Under the pieces are notes generated by a model that saw only the letters and a program-made list of their open reading frames with translations, had not been told where the DNA came from and searched no databases. From positions 14,416,049-14,480,048 of the forward strand of contig CM055095.1 of the NCBI GenBank assembly GCA_029204225.1: a stretch of DNA of 64,000 nt, in the 5' to 3' direction. Every line of letters starts with the position of its first letter. Position 1 is the first letter of the stretch. Shown here in pieces: positions 12,379 to 26,000 of this stretch. The stretch comes from Diphasiastrum complanatum (lineage: Eukaryota; Streptophyta; Lycopodiopsida; Lycopodiales; Lycopodiaceae). The translations under genes were made by a program, and so were the position numbers.

Positions 12379-13186
12379 TGTAGGGTTTATCTATTGATTA
12401 TTACCTAGCACCAAAGGAGCCCGGCTTGGAGGCATAGATATAAAGGTTAATGGAGCTCTTAACCTAATTTCAGTTGGTTGCGTGAACACTGCAGAAATAT
12501 AGGACAATCTGCACTGATCTGTGGATGAAATCAGCTCATTTATCTCCTCCTTCCCCATGGCAATCTAATCAAAGCTCTTTGTTTTTCTGCATCTTTCAAC
12601 TCATTTTTGTATTCAGGTTTCAATATTGGTCTGTATGTGAATATCAACTGCTACATTCCTCCTATATGAGTCCTTGTTTCTTCAGGTATCTGGCAAACGT
12701 ACGACATTCGGATTTCCGTGTTATGGGGGACCTGCCAAGCTGGATGTAGAATCATTGCAATAAATATTCCAACCGTTTTTAACAGAAAGTTTCTGGATTT
12801 TTGAAAAAAACTCAAGAATCTACATATCTGCTTTGGTAGAATTTTGCACAATCAGATTGTTTCAGTATTCATCTTAACTACTGTATGCTAAAAACCCGCA
12901 GGCAACCCATTGTGTACCCACCCAAACCTTTATGTGCCGCCAATTCTAGATTGAAAATTGATGTTAGGAGCGGAGTAAGGACAACTAATAGCATATACGA
13001 TGCTTACTTAATGGGACTTACTTTCATGTGCATTATTAGTATGAAGGAAACACATAGACTTCACACTAATTTTGAGAGAGTCAGTACTTTTCTATCCTTG
13101 GCTAGGCCCCGTCGGATGCTAGAGCATTTTCTTTTAAGACCAAGAATTTACCTAGTGGCCCCTATTCCAAGCAAGCATTGCTTGTT

Positions 13187-13188
<2 letters not shown>
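12379..13188. other. ndhO downstream region, nothing recognised
   Basis: Presumed 3' UTR and intergenic DNA between ndhO and the LINE derivative. Open stretches here have no domain similarity. No clear polyadenylation signal could be assigned. Confidence 0.5.
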
Positions 13189-13224
<36 letters not shown>

Positions 13225-14480
13225 GGCTGGTGGCCGCCTGATCCATGTTGCTGCTCGCGCCTGCTCCTTCTGCCCTCCATCGCGGTTGCTAGCGCCCTCC
13301 ATCGCTCTTCCTCTTTGAGCCTGTTCATTGTTGATGGTGCCTAGCTAGCCATCCTTGCTTGCCTATCCTTCAAATCTGCAAAATGCCTTGTAGCAAAGGG
13401 GTTATTCTTGATCCACCTTCTGCTTCCATCATTGCCTCAGCCTCACAAACAGATCCAACTTCCCCTTCTACTTCTATGCCCGTTGCAATTCCTATCTCTC
13501 CATCAAATCCTATTACTAACAACGAAACTACTGTAGCTATTCCCTTGACTCCAGACACTCCAGACACTCCAGAAGCACTTGCTTCTCTCCCCACATATAC
13601 CTTAGTCCGTCTTCTTCGTGAAGATCAACTCCGTCTATTTGAATATCTTAACAATCATAGAGAGAAACTTGCTTCCCATGATTCTCTACTTCTCGCTGTG
13701 CAATCGCATCTTCAGAAGCTAGACACTTCCATTGAAGCACTCAAGAAGGAAGTTGCAGTTATCAAAAGTGAAATTTTTTCCCAAATCGCTACTTCAGAAA
13801 AGATTCAGCAGCTCGAAAATCAGGTGGAACAGTACCATACGGCTGTCCAATCATGGGCAAATGTACTTAAAGGTTCATCTACAACTATCTCTCCACCTTC
13901 GCCATCACCTTCATTTATCTCAACCACGTTCAACAAGGGACGTCTGCGAGAACACAAAGCTCTTCAGCACCATAGCAAAGGTATGGAAACCGCTTGGCGA
14001 CCTAAGAAGGACCCAGATACTCTTGTCATCTGCTTCACGTCAGTGTCTCACTGGCACGAAGTTTTAGGGAAACGATCTAAATTGCGTGATACCAAAATCT
14101 ATCTGGACAAAGATCTTACTTTCATCCAAGTCCAAGAACGTAAGAAAGCAAGACAAGAAGCTCTATGATTTGGCAAACGACTTATCTATCGTGACGACAT
14201 TATCAGATTTGTGGATCGTAAGCCTATAGTTATTGAGAGTCTTAATTCTGAGATAGAGTTTGAATTAGAGAAATGAAGAGATGTGCAGTTGAGCATGTAA
14301 ATGGTACACGTACCATATAATCCTGGTTATATCACTTTCTTCTTAGTTAGTTTGGTTTTAGTTTGTTTGTTTTTGACGGCACGGAATCTTGTTTCCATCT
14401 TATTTGACGTACTTGCTCGTCTTATACGCCTTTCGGCATGGAAAAGACGTTAATAAAGCTTTCTTTCTTTCTTTCTCTCA
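13189..14480 (+). mobile_element. ORF1-only LINE derivative (copy 1)
   Basis: A (TC)17 tract (13189-13222) leads into a GC-rich leader and an ORF1 (13383), which continues directly into a 3' tail. The tail has a GCCTTTCGGC hairpin, an AATAAA-like signal (14452) and a CTTT-rich end. ORF2 (endonuclease and reverse transcriptase) is absent. The tail matches that of a second copy ending at 51056, so the ORF2-less form appears to be a family rather than a single deletion. Movement would need ORF2 from a full element such as the one at 51097. Confidence 0.7.
13383..14168 (+). pseudogene. LINE ORF1-like protein
   Basis: A 261-residue reading frame from ATG 13383 to TGA 14168. The N-terminus is Pro/Ser/Thr-rich and the middle is a coiled coil (about residues 75-160, with EALKKEVAVIKSEIFSQ). 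The C-terminus contains HHSKGMETAW and KIYLDKDLTFIQVQERKKA. This C-terminal block is shared with the ORF1 of the LINEs at 37637-37860 and 51133-52062. Read past the TGA, the same frame continues with GKRLIYRDD, as in the copy near 51950, so the TGA probably shortens the protein. It belongs with ORF1 proteins that coat LINE RNA, but no zinc knuckle is seen. Confidence 0.6.
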
Positions 14481-15229
14481 AAATATATCAAGCATCTGTA
14501 ACATTACTTGAAGGCACAACAAAGTCCTTCTTAGCACAATGGTTATTATTCCTATGAGTTGCATTATGACGATGATAAGCCTAAGTGCAAAAATAACATT
14601 TGTAACAATGTCTCAGATAGTCATAATGAATGAATACAAGTCTAGTAATAAGTAGTCCATAATGAAGGAGCATGCTTGACGTGCAATATGCTACCTTATT
14701 GTCATTGTTTCATGACAAAGATCACACTTTATTAAATCTCCTTTGTGCTCTACTTTCCTTGAGTCCCAAGATGTACATACAATATCCAACAATGAATATT
14801 TTGTTGCTTTCCATCCCCACATTGTATTTGTTTTCCTAGAAGGTATTGCCTTGAATATGGCAACAAATACAATGATGGGCACAAAGACACTACTGTAAAC
14901 TCGTTTGAAGCCAAATGTTGGCTTCATATTCATCTTAATCTCTTTGATAAGTTGAATTTTTGTTAATTCGATAGCTAATCGATAAACATAGGGTCACTCA
15001 TGAAAATTGAATGTAGGATTAGGAGGAGGCAATAATTTGCCGTGCCCAAAGTTTCGCTTCGAAACTTCGTACATGTGATAATAAAAGTAGACGCTTATTT
15101 CAATGAGAGCAGAGCCCATCATATATCAATTCTCCATATTTTGCATACATGGCAGAGAACTCTCCCATAAATGATTTTACATGTTGCTAGAAAATGAGAA
15201 TGTAAAGGCAAAAAAAATGGAAGAAAAAA
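14481..15229. other. Intergenic, nothing recognised
   Basis: AT-rich sequence between the LINE derivative and the small LTR element. No supported gene. Confidence 0.5.
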
Positions 15230-15464
<235 letters not shown>

Positions 15465-16055
15465 GGCAAGGAAATCACATAATTGGAATGAGAGTGAGGC
15501 AAGTTTCTCCTAGAGGATATAGTATTTGTTTTATTTGTGCATGTGCTCATGCAAGTCTATAATATTTTCATACATGCAAGTCATTATTGATATTTTATGT
15601 CATGTAAAAAATTGTCCTAACCCATGCAAAAGCTCCACATGTCATTAGATGTGTGACTGGGTCCTTACAAGTTTATTAATCACATTTTTGGTCTAGAGAT
15701 ACAACCAAAATACTGGAGAACCAGATTGTTTGATTTGATTTTTTATTGTTTGTTCCTGATCTAAAGTTGTTATGTTTAGAATGATGGAGAATTCACAATT
15801 GTTTAGATACATATTATAAACATTCACAATAGGTATTGCAAACATAGAAAAAATTTCATACTGTGAATTGTCAAATGCTTCCACTATATCAATTATAGAA
15901 ATCATATCAAATGAATGAACAAAATTACTTTTATTGAATCACTTTATGTTTTTTAAAATCAATTGTTCGAGAAGAGAATCTACTGAATAATTATACATAA
16001 ACAAAAATTAAATCAATAAGTGTTAGATCTAAAACATGAAAATTAACTAATTCTC

Positions 16056-16172
16056 TATGATATTGAATTATCATTGGAAGATTCGACAACTCGACTCTTG
16101 AAACTAAATAAACATATGATATTGAATTATCACTGAAAGATTCGACAACTCCACTCTTGAAACTAAATAAAC
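16056..16172. repeat. 59 bp tandem duplication inside the small LTR element
   Basis: The unit starting TATGATATTGAATTATCA occurs at 16056 and 16115 with few mismatches. Confidence 0.85.
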
Positions 16173-16379
16173 TTGGTATCTATGGTTGTTGGCTTCAATT
16201 GTCAGGTTGAGGTTTTGCACAAGACGAAAAAATAAAATTATGAGTTGGAACCACTGTCCAATAAAATATTGACTTCTTGATACATTATTGTGTTTCTTAA
16301 ATGAAACAAATCATTAGGCAAGAAAGCTATATTGAAGGAATATTCACACTCACAATTACACAAGTTCATTTTCAAAGTT

Positions 16380-16820
16380 TTATTTATTCCACCAGAGATC
16401 TCGATCATCTAAAAGCCATTTATTGGAATTTGATTCAAGAGATCCATAAATTCTTGGATGTAAGAGTCCAAATTCTTATTAACCATTTTGCAATCTACGA
16501 ATTTTTGGTAATAATCACCGCCATCAGCAATGACAAATGCTTTTTGAAAACTAACGCAAAGACATTCCAAGTGGTGGGTTTGCGTGCGAGATCTTGTCAT
16601 TAAGATGATGCTTTGTCACAAAGAAATAAAATTACACTTTCAATCTTTTTCTCGTCAGGAACTACATGAAGATTAAAATAATTGCTCCATTTTATGAGCC
16701 AATCTTCAACCACTTCAGACTTCTTCTCCTTCTTCTCTAAATTAGTCTTAGGCTGGAATCCGAGATTCGAAACAGATAACAGTTTCACTTGGTTCATTAG
16801 AACTTCCATTTGCTAGTCTC
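16380..16820 (-). pseudogene. Retrotransposon Gag fragment
   Basis: The minus strand gives VEDWLIKWSNYFNLHVVPDE, then ILFLCDKAS, then, after a frame change and stops, a segment with FQKAF and YIQEFMDL. These are the successive landmarks of the retrotransposon gag family (PF03732 type): a Trp...Tyr-Phe start, K(I/V)..(A/L)..L.DKAS, and the later F..L...F region. It is the only protein trace in the small LTR element, and it is broken. Confidence 0.6.
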
Positions 16821-18451
16821 TAAGTTATTTCGAAAGTCATGTTCGAGAGTGCAATACTCAATTGTTGACAAATTTGCATGTATGAAGGTATAACTGGATT
16901 TGTGGTTTCTTCAGTCATTTTTGGATCATCTACAATCAGAAAATTACTTAACTTGGTTGATGAATACATCTATGCTTTAGTGAAAATACAGTGACCATAT
17001 TTGACTGACTGACATCCTCAATAAGTTCATGTCACCTAATTAAGTTTATTTCATAGATAACAATAAAAAATTGTACTTATGAACTTCAAAAAATATATCT
17101 ATTTTTTTTTTTACAAAGTCAAAATTTTTGACCAAAAAATTGTTAGTATTGAAGGTAATCAGAAATGGATTAATTGAAAGCCAGTTTGATTTCCACAATC
17201 ACTAGTCCAATGTTTCACTAGCATATAAACATAAAACATCGATTATTGAATGTCATTAATAAATTTTTTACGGCAATTCCAATTGCTTATCTGGTAAATG
17301 ACAGAAAAGTAAGCTATGTCCACTCAAAACAACTATAGTCCTTCCTTGGATGTCTAAAACATTCACAGAATCACCATGTGACAAATTTTAGAAAGTACAA
17401 TACCCTATTGACTAGGAAAAGCTAACATGCATAAAAACAAAATAGCAAATTCTCATAGGAAATAGCCAAACTTATGATGACGATATCTTGAGCTACAGTG
17501 CACCAAATTGGTCATCGCAAAACACATTATAGAGAGTAAATATATTTTCAAGAGAATTGCCACATCACCCTACCACCTCAGCTTCATGTGTGAGCACAAA
17601 AGGAGCAAAAAATTAGTAGGTTTGGGGATGTGAGTAAAACATTATAATTCTGTTATGCGTGCACCCCAAGACCCACTACCAACGACGCTATAGTAGTATT
17701 CTTCAAAGCTTCAGAGTATAACCCACCGACATCCAAATTACAGGCCTTTTAGCTTGTTTAAAAGGCCAACAAAGTTACAAAACGAATTGGATAATCTTTG
17801 TCAATGATCTTTTGTTGATTTGCCAAAACAAATCTCCCAAAAAGCATGAAAATGGTCAGTTTTCAGCCTTTTTTTGGCCTCTACCCTATCCATGGCTCGA
17901 TTTCTCTATTCTTTCTAATTGGACAACTTCATATGATGTTGGTAAACATCATGCAAGGTCTACAAAATAGTTTACAACAATATCTATCAAATTTCATGAA
18001 AAACTTGCAAAACCATTTATTTTAGCAAATTCTTGGGTTTTTTTTTTTTTTTTTCACTTACATAGGACTGATATTCACCTCATGCAACCACATACTAATC
18101 TTTATAAACTCAAAACAACTTGAAATAGCCTTTCATTAATTTTATTTTGCTATACAATAGCTCTTACTACCCGTTTTCAGTTAAAACACTAAAAAACAAG
18201 CGATTTATGACTAAAATTTAGCTTGAAACAAAAACTCTTGCATAATCTCGACACACAATTATTAAAAATTGAGAAAATAATCATAAACCGCCTAGAATCG
18301 ACCATAATCCATATTGCTATGAAGGACACCAATAGAACTTATTAACATGCGCTTGGAAGTTTGTTCACCACCAGGAAGAGAAAATTTATCGCTCTCTACC
18401 AAAGAATTAGCAAAAGTTCAATAACTCCATATCCTTCGATTTTTGTAAGCC

Positions 18452-18705
<254 letters not shown>

Positions 18706-18710
18706 GTGTA

Positions 18711-20790
18711 GATTACTGGCTATTGAACGTTTTGAATGAAAAATAGGTTCACTAAGCATATGCTTGGGTAAATAGAAATGCTAGGTATTAGGTGTAGGTT
18801 TGTAGGCCAGGTTTTGTGGGTCTAGTTGCTTGCTGTTGATAGGGGTACTTATTGCTTGCTTCAAGGTGCGGTTAATGTCCCATGCAGGTTTAATATTATG
18901 ATGTACTTTGTGGGTACACACTTGATTTAATATGCACCAAATGTCATTGGACCATTCCAGCTCAATTGTCACACTTTTATTGGTACATGTATCGTCATTA
19001 ATACTTTCATAATTAGTAAAGAGATCCATCCTTTTGAGTTCAAAAAGGGCCCTATTGAATAATAGCAGGAATATGCAAGTAGTGTGATCAACTTACAAAT
19101 ACATTTATGATGATCATGAATATTGAAATCTTGTAGATTTAGTTTTGAATGCATATAAATTCTTAGATGGATTGTCCTTTCATAAAAGTCCTAAATTCAA
19201 GGATCCTTGCTTTCCAGTAAGATTTGTATGTCATCTTTCCCTTTTCTTTTATGGGTTGAAACATGTCTTTTGAGGATGGATGTAGCAAAACCCATGGGTT
19301 TCTCATGTACCTTGTTGGTTTCCAAATATTGGCTCATCTTTTTCATTGTGAAGAATCATAGGTTTAATTCTGGATCTTGGTCTCCTTGCAATTGTGATTG
19401 CCACAAGCTGAGTACCAAATTCTCAACTCTATCACCTTGGTTTTCCATTCAAAGTTTCATTAGTTTTATCACATGTAATCAGATGATATGATCTAGTTAT
19501 TGTGCATCATATTAATTAGCATAACTCAGTATTTTTTACCTGAGATATTGTCATCATGCAGATCAACACGTTTAGGGTAGGTAGAGCCAACCAATAGAAT
19601 GCCTCCATGTTGCTGATAACAATTTTAAAATTTTGTAAAATTTATTTCTACTTCTTAATTTATGTGGGCTATGCTACATAGATTTCAAATTTATGCATTC
19701 TAATTGGGCCAAGTGTTGGACGAATAATCTCTATAATTGTTTTAATACAAGTTTTTTGGAAAGAGATTGAACCTACGATCATCTTATATATGGTTCAATT
19801 TTACCATTTGAATGGATCTTTTTAATGTCAAATCCATGAAGAAAGATCTTATAATGGTTGCTTTTGTAGCAATTTATTGTGATCTTCAAAGCTGAAAAGT
19901 GGACATAAACCTTATCTATATGTTTGTATACAACATGGATGTGTTTAAATATCAGGAATATATAAGGTATTGGATATAAGTTCTTGATGTAAAATAATCC
20001 AAAGGAAAATTTTTAACACTCAATCATTTTAACTAAAATGATTTTTTTTTCAAAGAGGTTATGCTTCTCAACACGTCAAAATGATAACTAGATTTGATGT
20101 TGGGTTGTGTCAACAATAACTCTATTTTAGTTTGAAGTATGAAGATTGGAAATAGGAAATTCAAGAGTGGTTTGATAGGCTATGAAAATTACTTATAGTT
20201 AGCTTTGATGTCTTGGGTGATCATATAAAGAGGAAGTTTGAATCTTGCTCAAGATACTTTGTACATCATAAATTAGACTTTCATTAAAATGAGGTTTTTC
20301 CTTCTTCTTTTTTCCTGGTAAGTTTTCTCTTTGTGAGAAACTTTACAAGGTGTGTTCTATGGTCTCTAAATTTTATTTTGAGGGCATTTAGCTCAAAGAG
20401 AAAAACAACTTGATGGCCCTAGTACTTAATGAACCGTTGTTACAACCCTTGGAACATCCCTACATGTCAAATACTATGGAAGTAAGGACATATTATGTGC
20501 AATGATTTTGTTGAAAAAGTAAACAATAAACTAGTCATAGTACTTAAATTAGATGAGTTAGAAGTATTTAAAGAGCATAAGATGGAAATGGTTAGTATAA
20601 CTCTCATGAATAGTGCAGTTGCACAAGCAAGAGATCAAAAAGATTGTAATTCAACATCCAGTAAAAAAATAATGTCTAGTTGTTGGCAGCTCTTCAAAGT
20701 ATCTCTTCTCATTATTTGATTATAATCAATAATCAAAAGTATTCGTAATTAACCCAATAGTCTTCGTGAACAGACAAACTATTTTTGTTG
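18711..20790. other. Intergenic, nothing recognised
   Basis: AT-rich DNA. Short open frames (for example 20495-20719) show no family similarity that I recognise, and no repeat ends were found. Confidence 0.5.
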
Positions 20791-20799
20791 ATAGGTTTT

Positions 20800-21920
20800 G
20801 AAGAAGGATCATGCAATGGTCAGTGGGAAGAACGACTGCAAATTGAAAATTCTCAAACTTATCATGGGATTAACATCTATTGAGAAATCAGTGATCAATG
20901 CCATATCATTAAAAGGTGCAATGGTTCCTATTTTGCTAATGCCAAAAGATGAGATACCTTCCTCGACTTGCTTACCCTTCTCCTTGTAGGTGAGCCTTGA
21001 TGGCTCCATTCTAGCTCTTTTCTTGGAGTGATTGGGGCTCTTGGTTGTAGCTCCTCCTCTTAATCAAGCTCCTCCTTGATCTCAGCCATCTCTTTGCCAA
21101 TAGAGTTGTTAGAGGATTCAACATCAAGTTTGTGCATTCTAGATTCATCAAAGATCATCTAGAAATGACAAACTTATGAGAACATGGGATAAAAACTTTG
21201 TATCCTTTGCTTGCATTGCCATTACCAACCATGATTCTCTACATGGAAGAGGGATCTTCCTTGGTTCTAAAGGAACAAGAAAGTTATCTAGGAGAAATAT
21301 CTATTGCGTAGATTCCAAGAGGAATCCGTATATAAATAGATGAGGGACCGGTTTCAAGAATCAACATTGATAGGATATTTTGATATTCTAGGAATCTTGG
21401 ATTTTGGTAGATATCTAAGTTCGGTTTAACATAGGCATATTGATGAGAATTGTATAGAGACAATTTCACACTAGGTAACAGTGATATCAGTTAAAAGTTG
21501 ATTGAAATAGGATCTTCTTAGCTCGCTCTGGATGGACCATCTGCAATGATCTTGAACTTGGTTCATATCCTTCACAAAACAACGATCATGGGCAAATTCT
21601 ACTTTCAACTTTTGATCAGTAATGACTCCAACTTCAGGTAATTTTTTCTTCAAACTTGGTACAAAAAGTACCTCCTTGATCATTTTGCTTTTGCCATCAA
21701 GTAGTTGGATGGAAACAATGCCTATCCCCTTGATCTTGCACACATCACCATTAGCTTGTGACACATACGTTCCATTATCCAACTCTTTCAAGCTACTGAA
21801 CCAATCTTTATTACCTGTCATGTGTCTTTTCCAAAAACCGATTTCATAGATATTATTGTATGAAGTTAACTTCCTAAAACTCAATAAGTTTTTTGTTTTG
21901 TAAATTTTTTTTATGGCCAA
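20800..21920 (-). pseudogene. Ty1/copia pol remnant (protease region and integrase tail)
   Basis: At 21471-21920 the minus strand encodes the stretch around the copia protease and pre-integrase segment: HMTGNKDWF, then NGDVCKIKGIGIV, then IKEVLFVPSLKKKL, VGVITDQ and VEFAHDRCFV. In copia proteins this precedes the GAG-pre-integrase domain. At about 21010-21230 a separate piece reads NASKGYKVFIP, the end of the copia integrase. The catalytic integrase core and everything after it are missing, and stops are frequent. An old, deleted copy. Confidence 0.75.
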
Positions 21921-22157
21921 TAAAATATGTGTATGAGATTGAATTATAAGCTTTTAAATACTAGGATTTATGTGAATATCATAATAGTTTAAGAAATCAC
22001 ATAAAATTTTGAAATTTAGAAGTTCTATCTTGTAAACTTCTTGTGGGTGCTCAAATTTGTGCACAATTATTGGTGAAACTTACATGTAAGCCAATACATG
22101 GCTAACTTATAAATCTATAACATGTTTCACCATGAAATTTGGCTAGGTTGAGGCAGT

Positions 22158-22306
22158 GCTCGGGAAACCTCTTTTGAGTTATCCTCAAAAAACTTGTATT
22201 TTATAAAACTTCTTAGTGTTTTGAAGGCTTTTACTTATGAAGAGGTATATATGCTTGTATAAAAAATCGTCAAACATTTTATGATTCCGGTTTTTGAGAA
22301 AACTTA
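22158..22306 (+). repeat. Dispersed repeat, copy 1 of 2
   Basis: About 150 bp (GGGAAACCTC ... TTTTTGAGAAAACTTA) repeats at 22729-22880 in the same orientation with moderate divergence. The pair brackets about 420 bp just upstream of the J-like gene. Confidence 0.65.
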
Positions 22307-22728
22307 CTGATTCCATTCCTATAGTTTTGCCAATTTTCCTGAGCACCGGGTTGAGGCTTTAGTAAATAGTTAAATACTAATAATCTTCGAAAATTGTAAT
22401 TTTTATAAATACAATTTAGCAAATTAAGATAGTCTAGTTAATGTGTCAATTTTTTTTAAAGTGTTCATTTATTGAACAACATAGCTAATAGCTACTACAA
22501 TGAACAACTAATAGTTACTCTGATCACCACAATATTTTAGTAATTGCATTTTTTAAATCAAAGATTTAAGAAGGCAACATTTTTCAGAAACCTTAAAAGA
22601 TGAAACTTGAGGTGAAAACAATAATTACCTATGGCAAGGAAGGCCCCAGGAGACACTACTAAATTGCTCGGTTGTGAGAGACATTGACCAGTTTGAGCTG
22701 AGTTAAGTAGGACTCGCAGAGAGAGAGA

Positions 22729-22880
22729 GCTCTGGAAACCTCTTTGAGTTATCTTAAAAAACCTACATTTTATAGAACTTTTCAATTTTTTGAGAATATA
22801 TTTTTTTTATAAAAAGGTTTATATATATGGTTTGTATAAAAAATGGTCAAACATTTTAAGTCTATTTTTGAGAAAACTTA
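22729..22880 (+). repeat. Dispersed repeat, copy 2 of 2, in the J-like gene promoter region
   Basis: Matches 22158-22306. It ends about 150 bp before the start codon at 23033 and contains the only good TATA-like sequences nearby, so the promoter may overlap repeat-derived DNA. Confidence 0.65.
22808..22817 (+). promoter_or_regulatory. Possible TATA box for the J-like gene
   Basis: TATAAAAAGG lies 215 bp upstream of ATG 23033, with TATATATATGG shortly after. The setting is AT-rich, so this is only a candidate. Confidence 0.25.
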
Positions 22881-23032
22881 TACTTTGCACTGGGCAGTGG
22901 GTAGGAGAGGAGGCGAATAAAATGGAGGGCCCGTCCTGTGGAGAAGAAGAGGACAAGGAAGGTCGACGGTGGGCGAATCAGACTGCTCGACAAAGCAAGC
23001 CCCTATTCTCTCTTCTTTCTCTTGCGCTTTCA

Positions 23033-26000
23033 ATGGAGATCGCGATCCGGAAGCATGATGTTCGATCACCTTGGAGAATCTACGCTGTTGCATCCATTAT
23101 TATGTTATGTCACATGCTATACGGCTCGCATGCGGCTTACAAATCTTATTACGAAGGTAAGTATTGCTGCTTTTGCCGAATTTTCATCCACCACAATGTA
23201 ACATCGAGCATGCATGCATTACGGAATGATAAATCAACTCATAGAAACTTACAATGGTATGGTTGGCTGTAGAAATTTTTTCATGCTTTTGTTCCCCTTA
23301 CAGTAATCTGGTAATGGCTGTAGACGTATTTATGATGATTGTTGTTTTGTTTTCCTTACAATGATCTCGTAGTGATTGTAGAACTATTTTTCATGATTTT
23401 GTTTCCCTGGAGTTTTTCGGACTCCTAGGCGACTCTTATATCTTACCATTTTTGGGGCTGGCTAGTTTTCTTATAATGTTGAGCACTCAAAAATATTGGC
23501 TAATTTTCATATGCTATGGAGTATTTCGTATAGAACGCTAAGCGCAACAGCTCAAAACTTATAGGGTGTGGTAATGGGATATACTTGTCATCACCATCTT
23601 CCCTTTTGTTTGTTCTATATTATCTCATTGCTGTGCTTGTTTTAGCGCGTTAACCTGTGATTAGGCGCAAATATCCCTACTCTAAGTTACTAATATAAAC
23701 TTCGAGTCATTTTGCGATTACTTAGTCCTTCATAATGACGACACTACGCCGCAGCTTGATTGTTTGAAGTTTGTTGCTATGTGTTATGGTGTTATAAAGT
23801 GTATTTGAATAACAAAGTTTCTATTCTCTGATCCTTGCATTCAGATTTCTATTTGAAGGAGATTTGACCAGCAAAATGCACGTATCAATGCACATAAACA
23901 GCCGGTAGATGCCGTCAATTCAGTAACAGGCATTGATGCCATTTATGATATGCTTGTTTTGCCATGTGTAGTGCTAGGAATAAAAGAAACTGCGACCTTT
24001 GAAGAGATTTTTGCCGCTTATCAAAAGCTAAGTGAGCCTTGGTAATGCACTACACGCTTAATTTTGGTAATGTAATATTTTTTTTTAAGAAAGTGAATCA
24101 CACTGTTATCCGGGTCAAATTGTACTGCCAAATGTGCATGTTTTTTTTTAATTCTTATATTAATCGAATTAGCGGATGTGAGCCATGCCAGACGCCAATC
24201 TCTGAATGTGTTCCAATCGCTGCTGTGCTCTAGAAATATGTAGCAACGGCTTCATGGCATGTTTTAGTCCCTTTTCTAAACTGAAAGTATATTCTATTTG
24301 TGGATGAAAAGGAGGATAGCCCAGTGGGGGTGTTTGCATGTATATTTCCTAGCTGTTTCCTTTTGTGGATCACCACTCTTATGGATGGGGTGGATGATAT
24401 TAGTGCACCAAGAAGAAGGAAAACCATGAATGACTGCTTGGTTAAGGAGAGTGGATAGCACAGGTGCAAGTGTGTCAGGAGCATGGAGGAGTTCAGACTC
24501 TAGGTCTTCAATGTCACGAGCGTGATGGGTTCTTAACTTCTTAATGGCTGTGAGAACCATGTCAACAGCGAAGAACGAAAACTCAAAGGGACGAGGAGAG
24601 ATGATAATGGGGGTGTCAGTAGGTAGGGTATATAGAGTGGTGGCATAATCAGTCCAGATCTAGAGATTAGTCAATGAGGGGGGTGGAGGGATAAAGGGAC
24701 GCCAAAAAGCACTTGTAGAGGAACTGGAGAGAAGGTCAGTAAGCCTTTTTTCTTTCATTCGTATTATAGATATGCTTTTTGTTCCAAAGGACCTGTCGGT
24801 ATGTGCGCAGGATATCATGGAGGAGATAGGGTGATTGACATTGGATAACTTGTTGATGAAGGGAAAAGGCAGTTAGAGTCATACCAAGGTTGTCTAGGAG
24901 CACGGGTTTTATGTGAATGAGAGTTGGTTGGAGGGCGATGAGAAGGGGAAGCAAGTGTGGCCATTGTATGAAGAGCAACGGTAAGGAAGGTGGCTTGAGC
25001 CTCCAATGTATTGTCAGTAGGGAAATGATGAAGTAAGGCAGTGAGAGATTCTTGGTATAGAGGAATGAGGATGGGTCAAAACGGTATATGGGTGCACGAT
25101 TAGGAGTAGTAGCAAGAATAGGATGTATGCTAGACCGTGCAATATGTCCAAGATAGAAAGATAGACGTGAATGGTCGTATAGTGCAGTGGGAGAGATGTG
25201 AAAGTCAGAGATGAGAGAGAGAAGAGAGGGTGATCCCATGAAATAATCCACCACACTATGACCACCACTATGAGAGTGGCACGTGAAAGCACCAGAGTTA
25301 GGCCAATAGGTGAAGCCATTAAAAAATGGCTAACTTATGAGCTCCTCCCAGATGAAGTAGGTACTCACCATAAGTCGTGACTGGACTTGCAACATCAGCT
25401 GAAATCCTGGTAATTCCCATATCCACATCATCAAGGGCCTATATGCAAAGTGAGTCTACAATGTCATTGAATACTGGCTGATGGATGGTTGTTCTGGCAT
25501 TAAAATCACCAATCAATATAATACGACCACGCTTTGAATAACGGAGGATATGTGGGGTCGAAGATCTTTCGTAGTTTAATTTCCTACTTTCTCCCTTAAC
25601 TCTACTCACCACTATACTACTCCTCTTTAACTCTACTCCTCTACACTAACATTCATCATAGTTTTGGTTGAAGGGAAGGAATGGAGAAGAAGAGATTGAG
25701 AAGGGAAGAGAAAGAGAGAGATAGAGAGTGAGGGTGGAGGTTAGCTCAAATGCTCCTTATGCTTGCTAATGGAAAAACATTCACTATGAAAAACAATAAA
25801 CATGGAAATAGAAAGCAATGGAAAACACAATCAAGAGCAATAGCAAGTAGTGAATAGCAAATGAGGATGCTTCTCTTCCAAAAATGGTAGAGTTTCCTCC
25901 TTCTCATTAAGCATGGAAATAGTGTACAAATGGTGCCTTTTTATAAAATGGGGAAGGCCCTTGCCCCTCAATCTTATTGGCTAATATTCACAATGATCCT

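Noticed and set aside
24140-24240. Possible tRNA-like GC pattern
   Set aside because: No cloverleaf with proper arms could be drawn; no tRNA was supported anywhere in the window.
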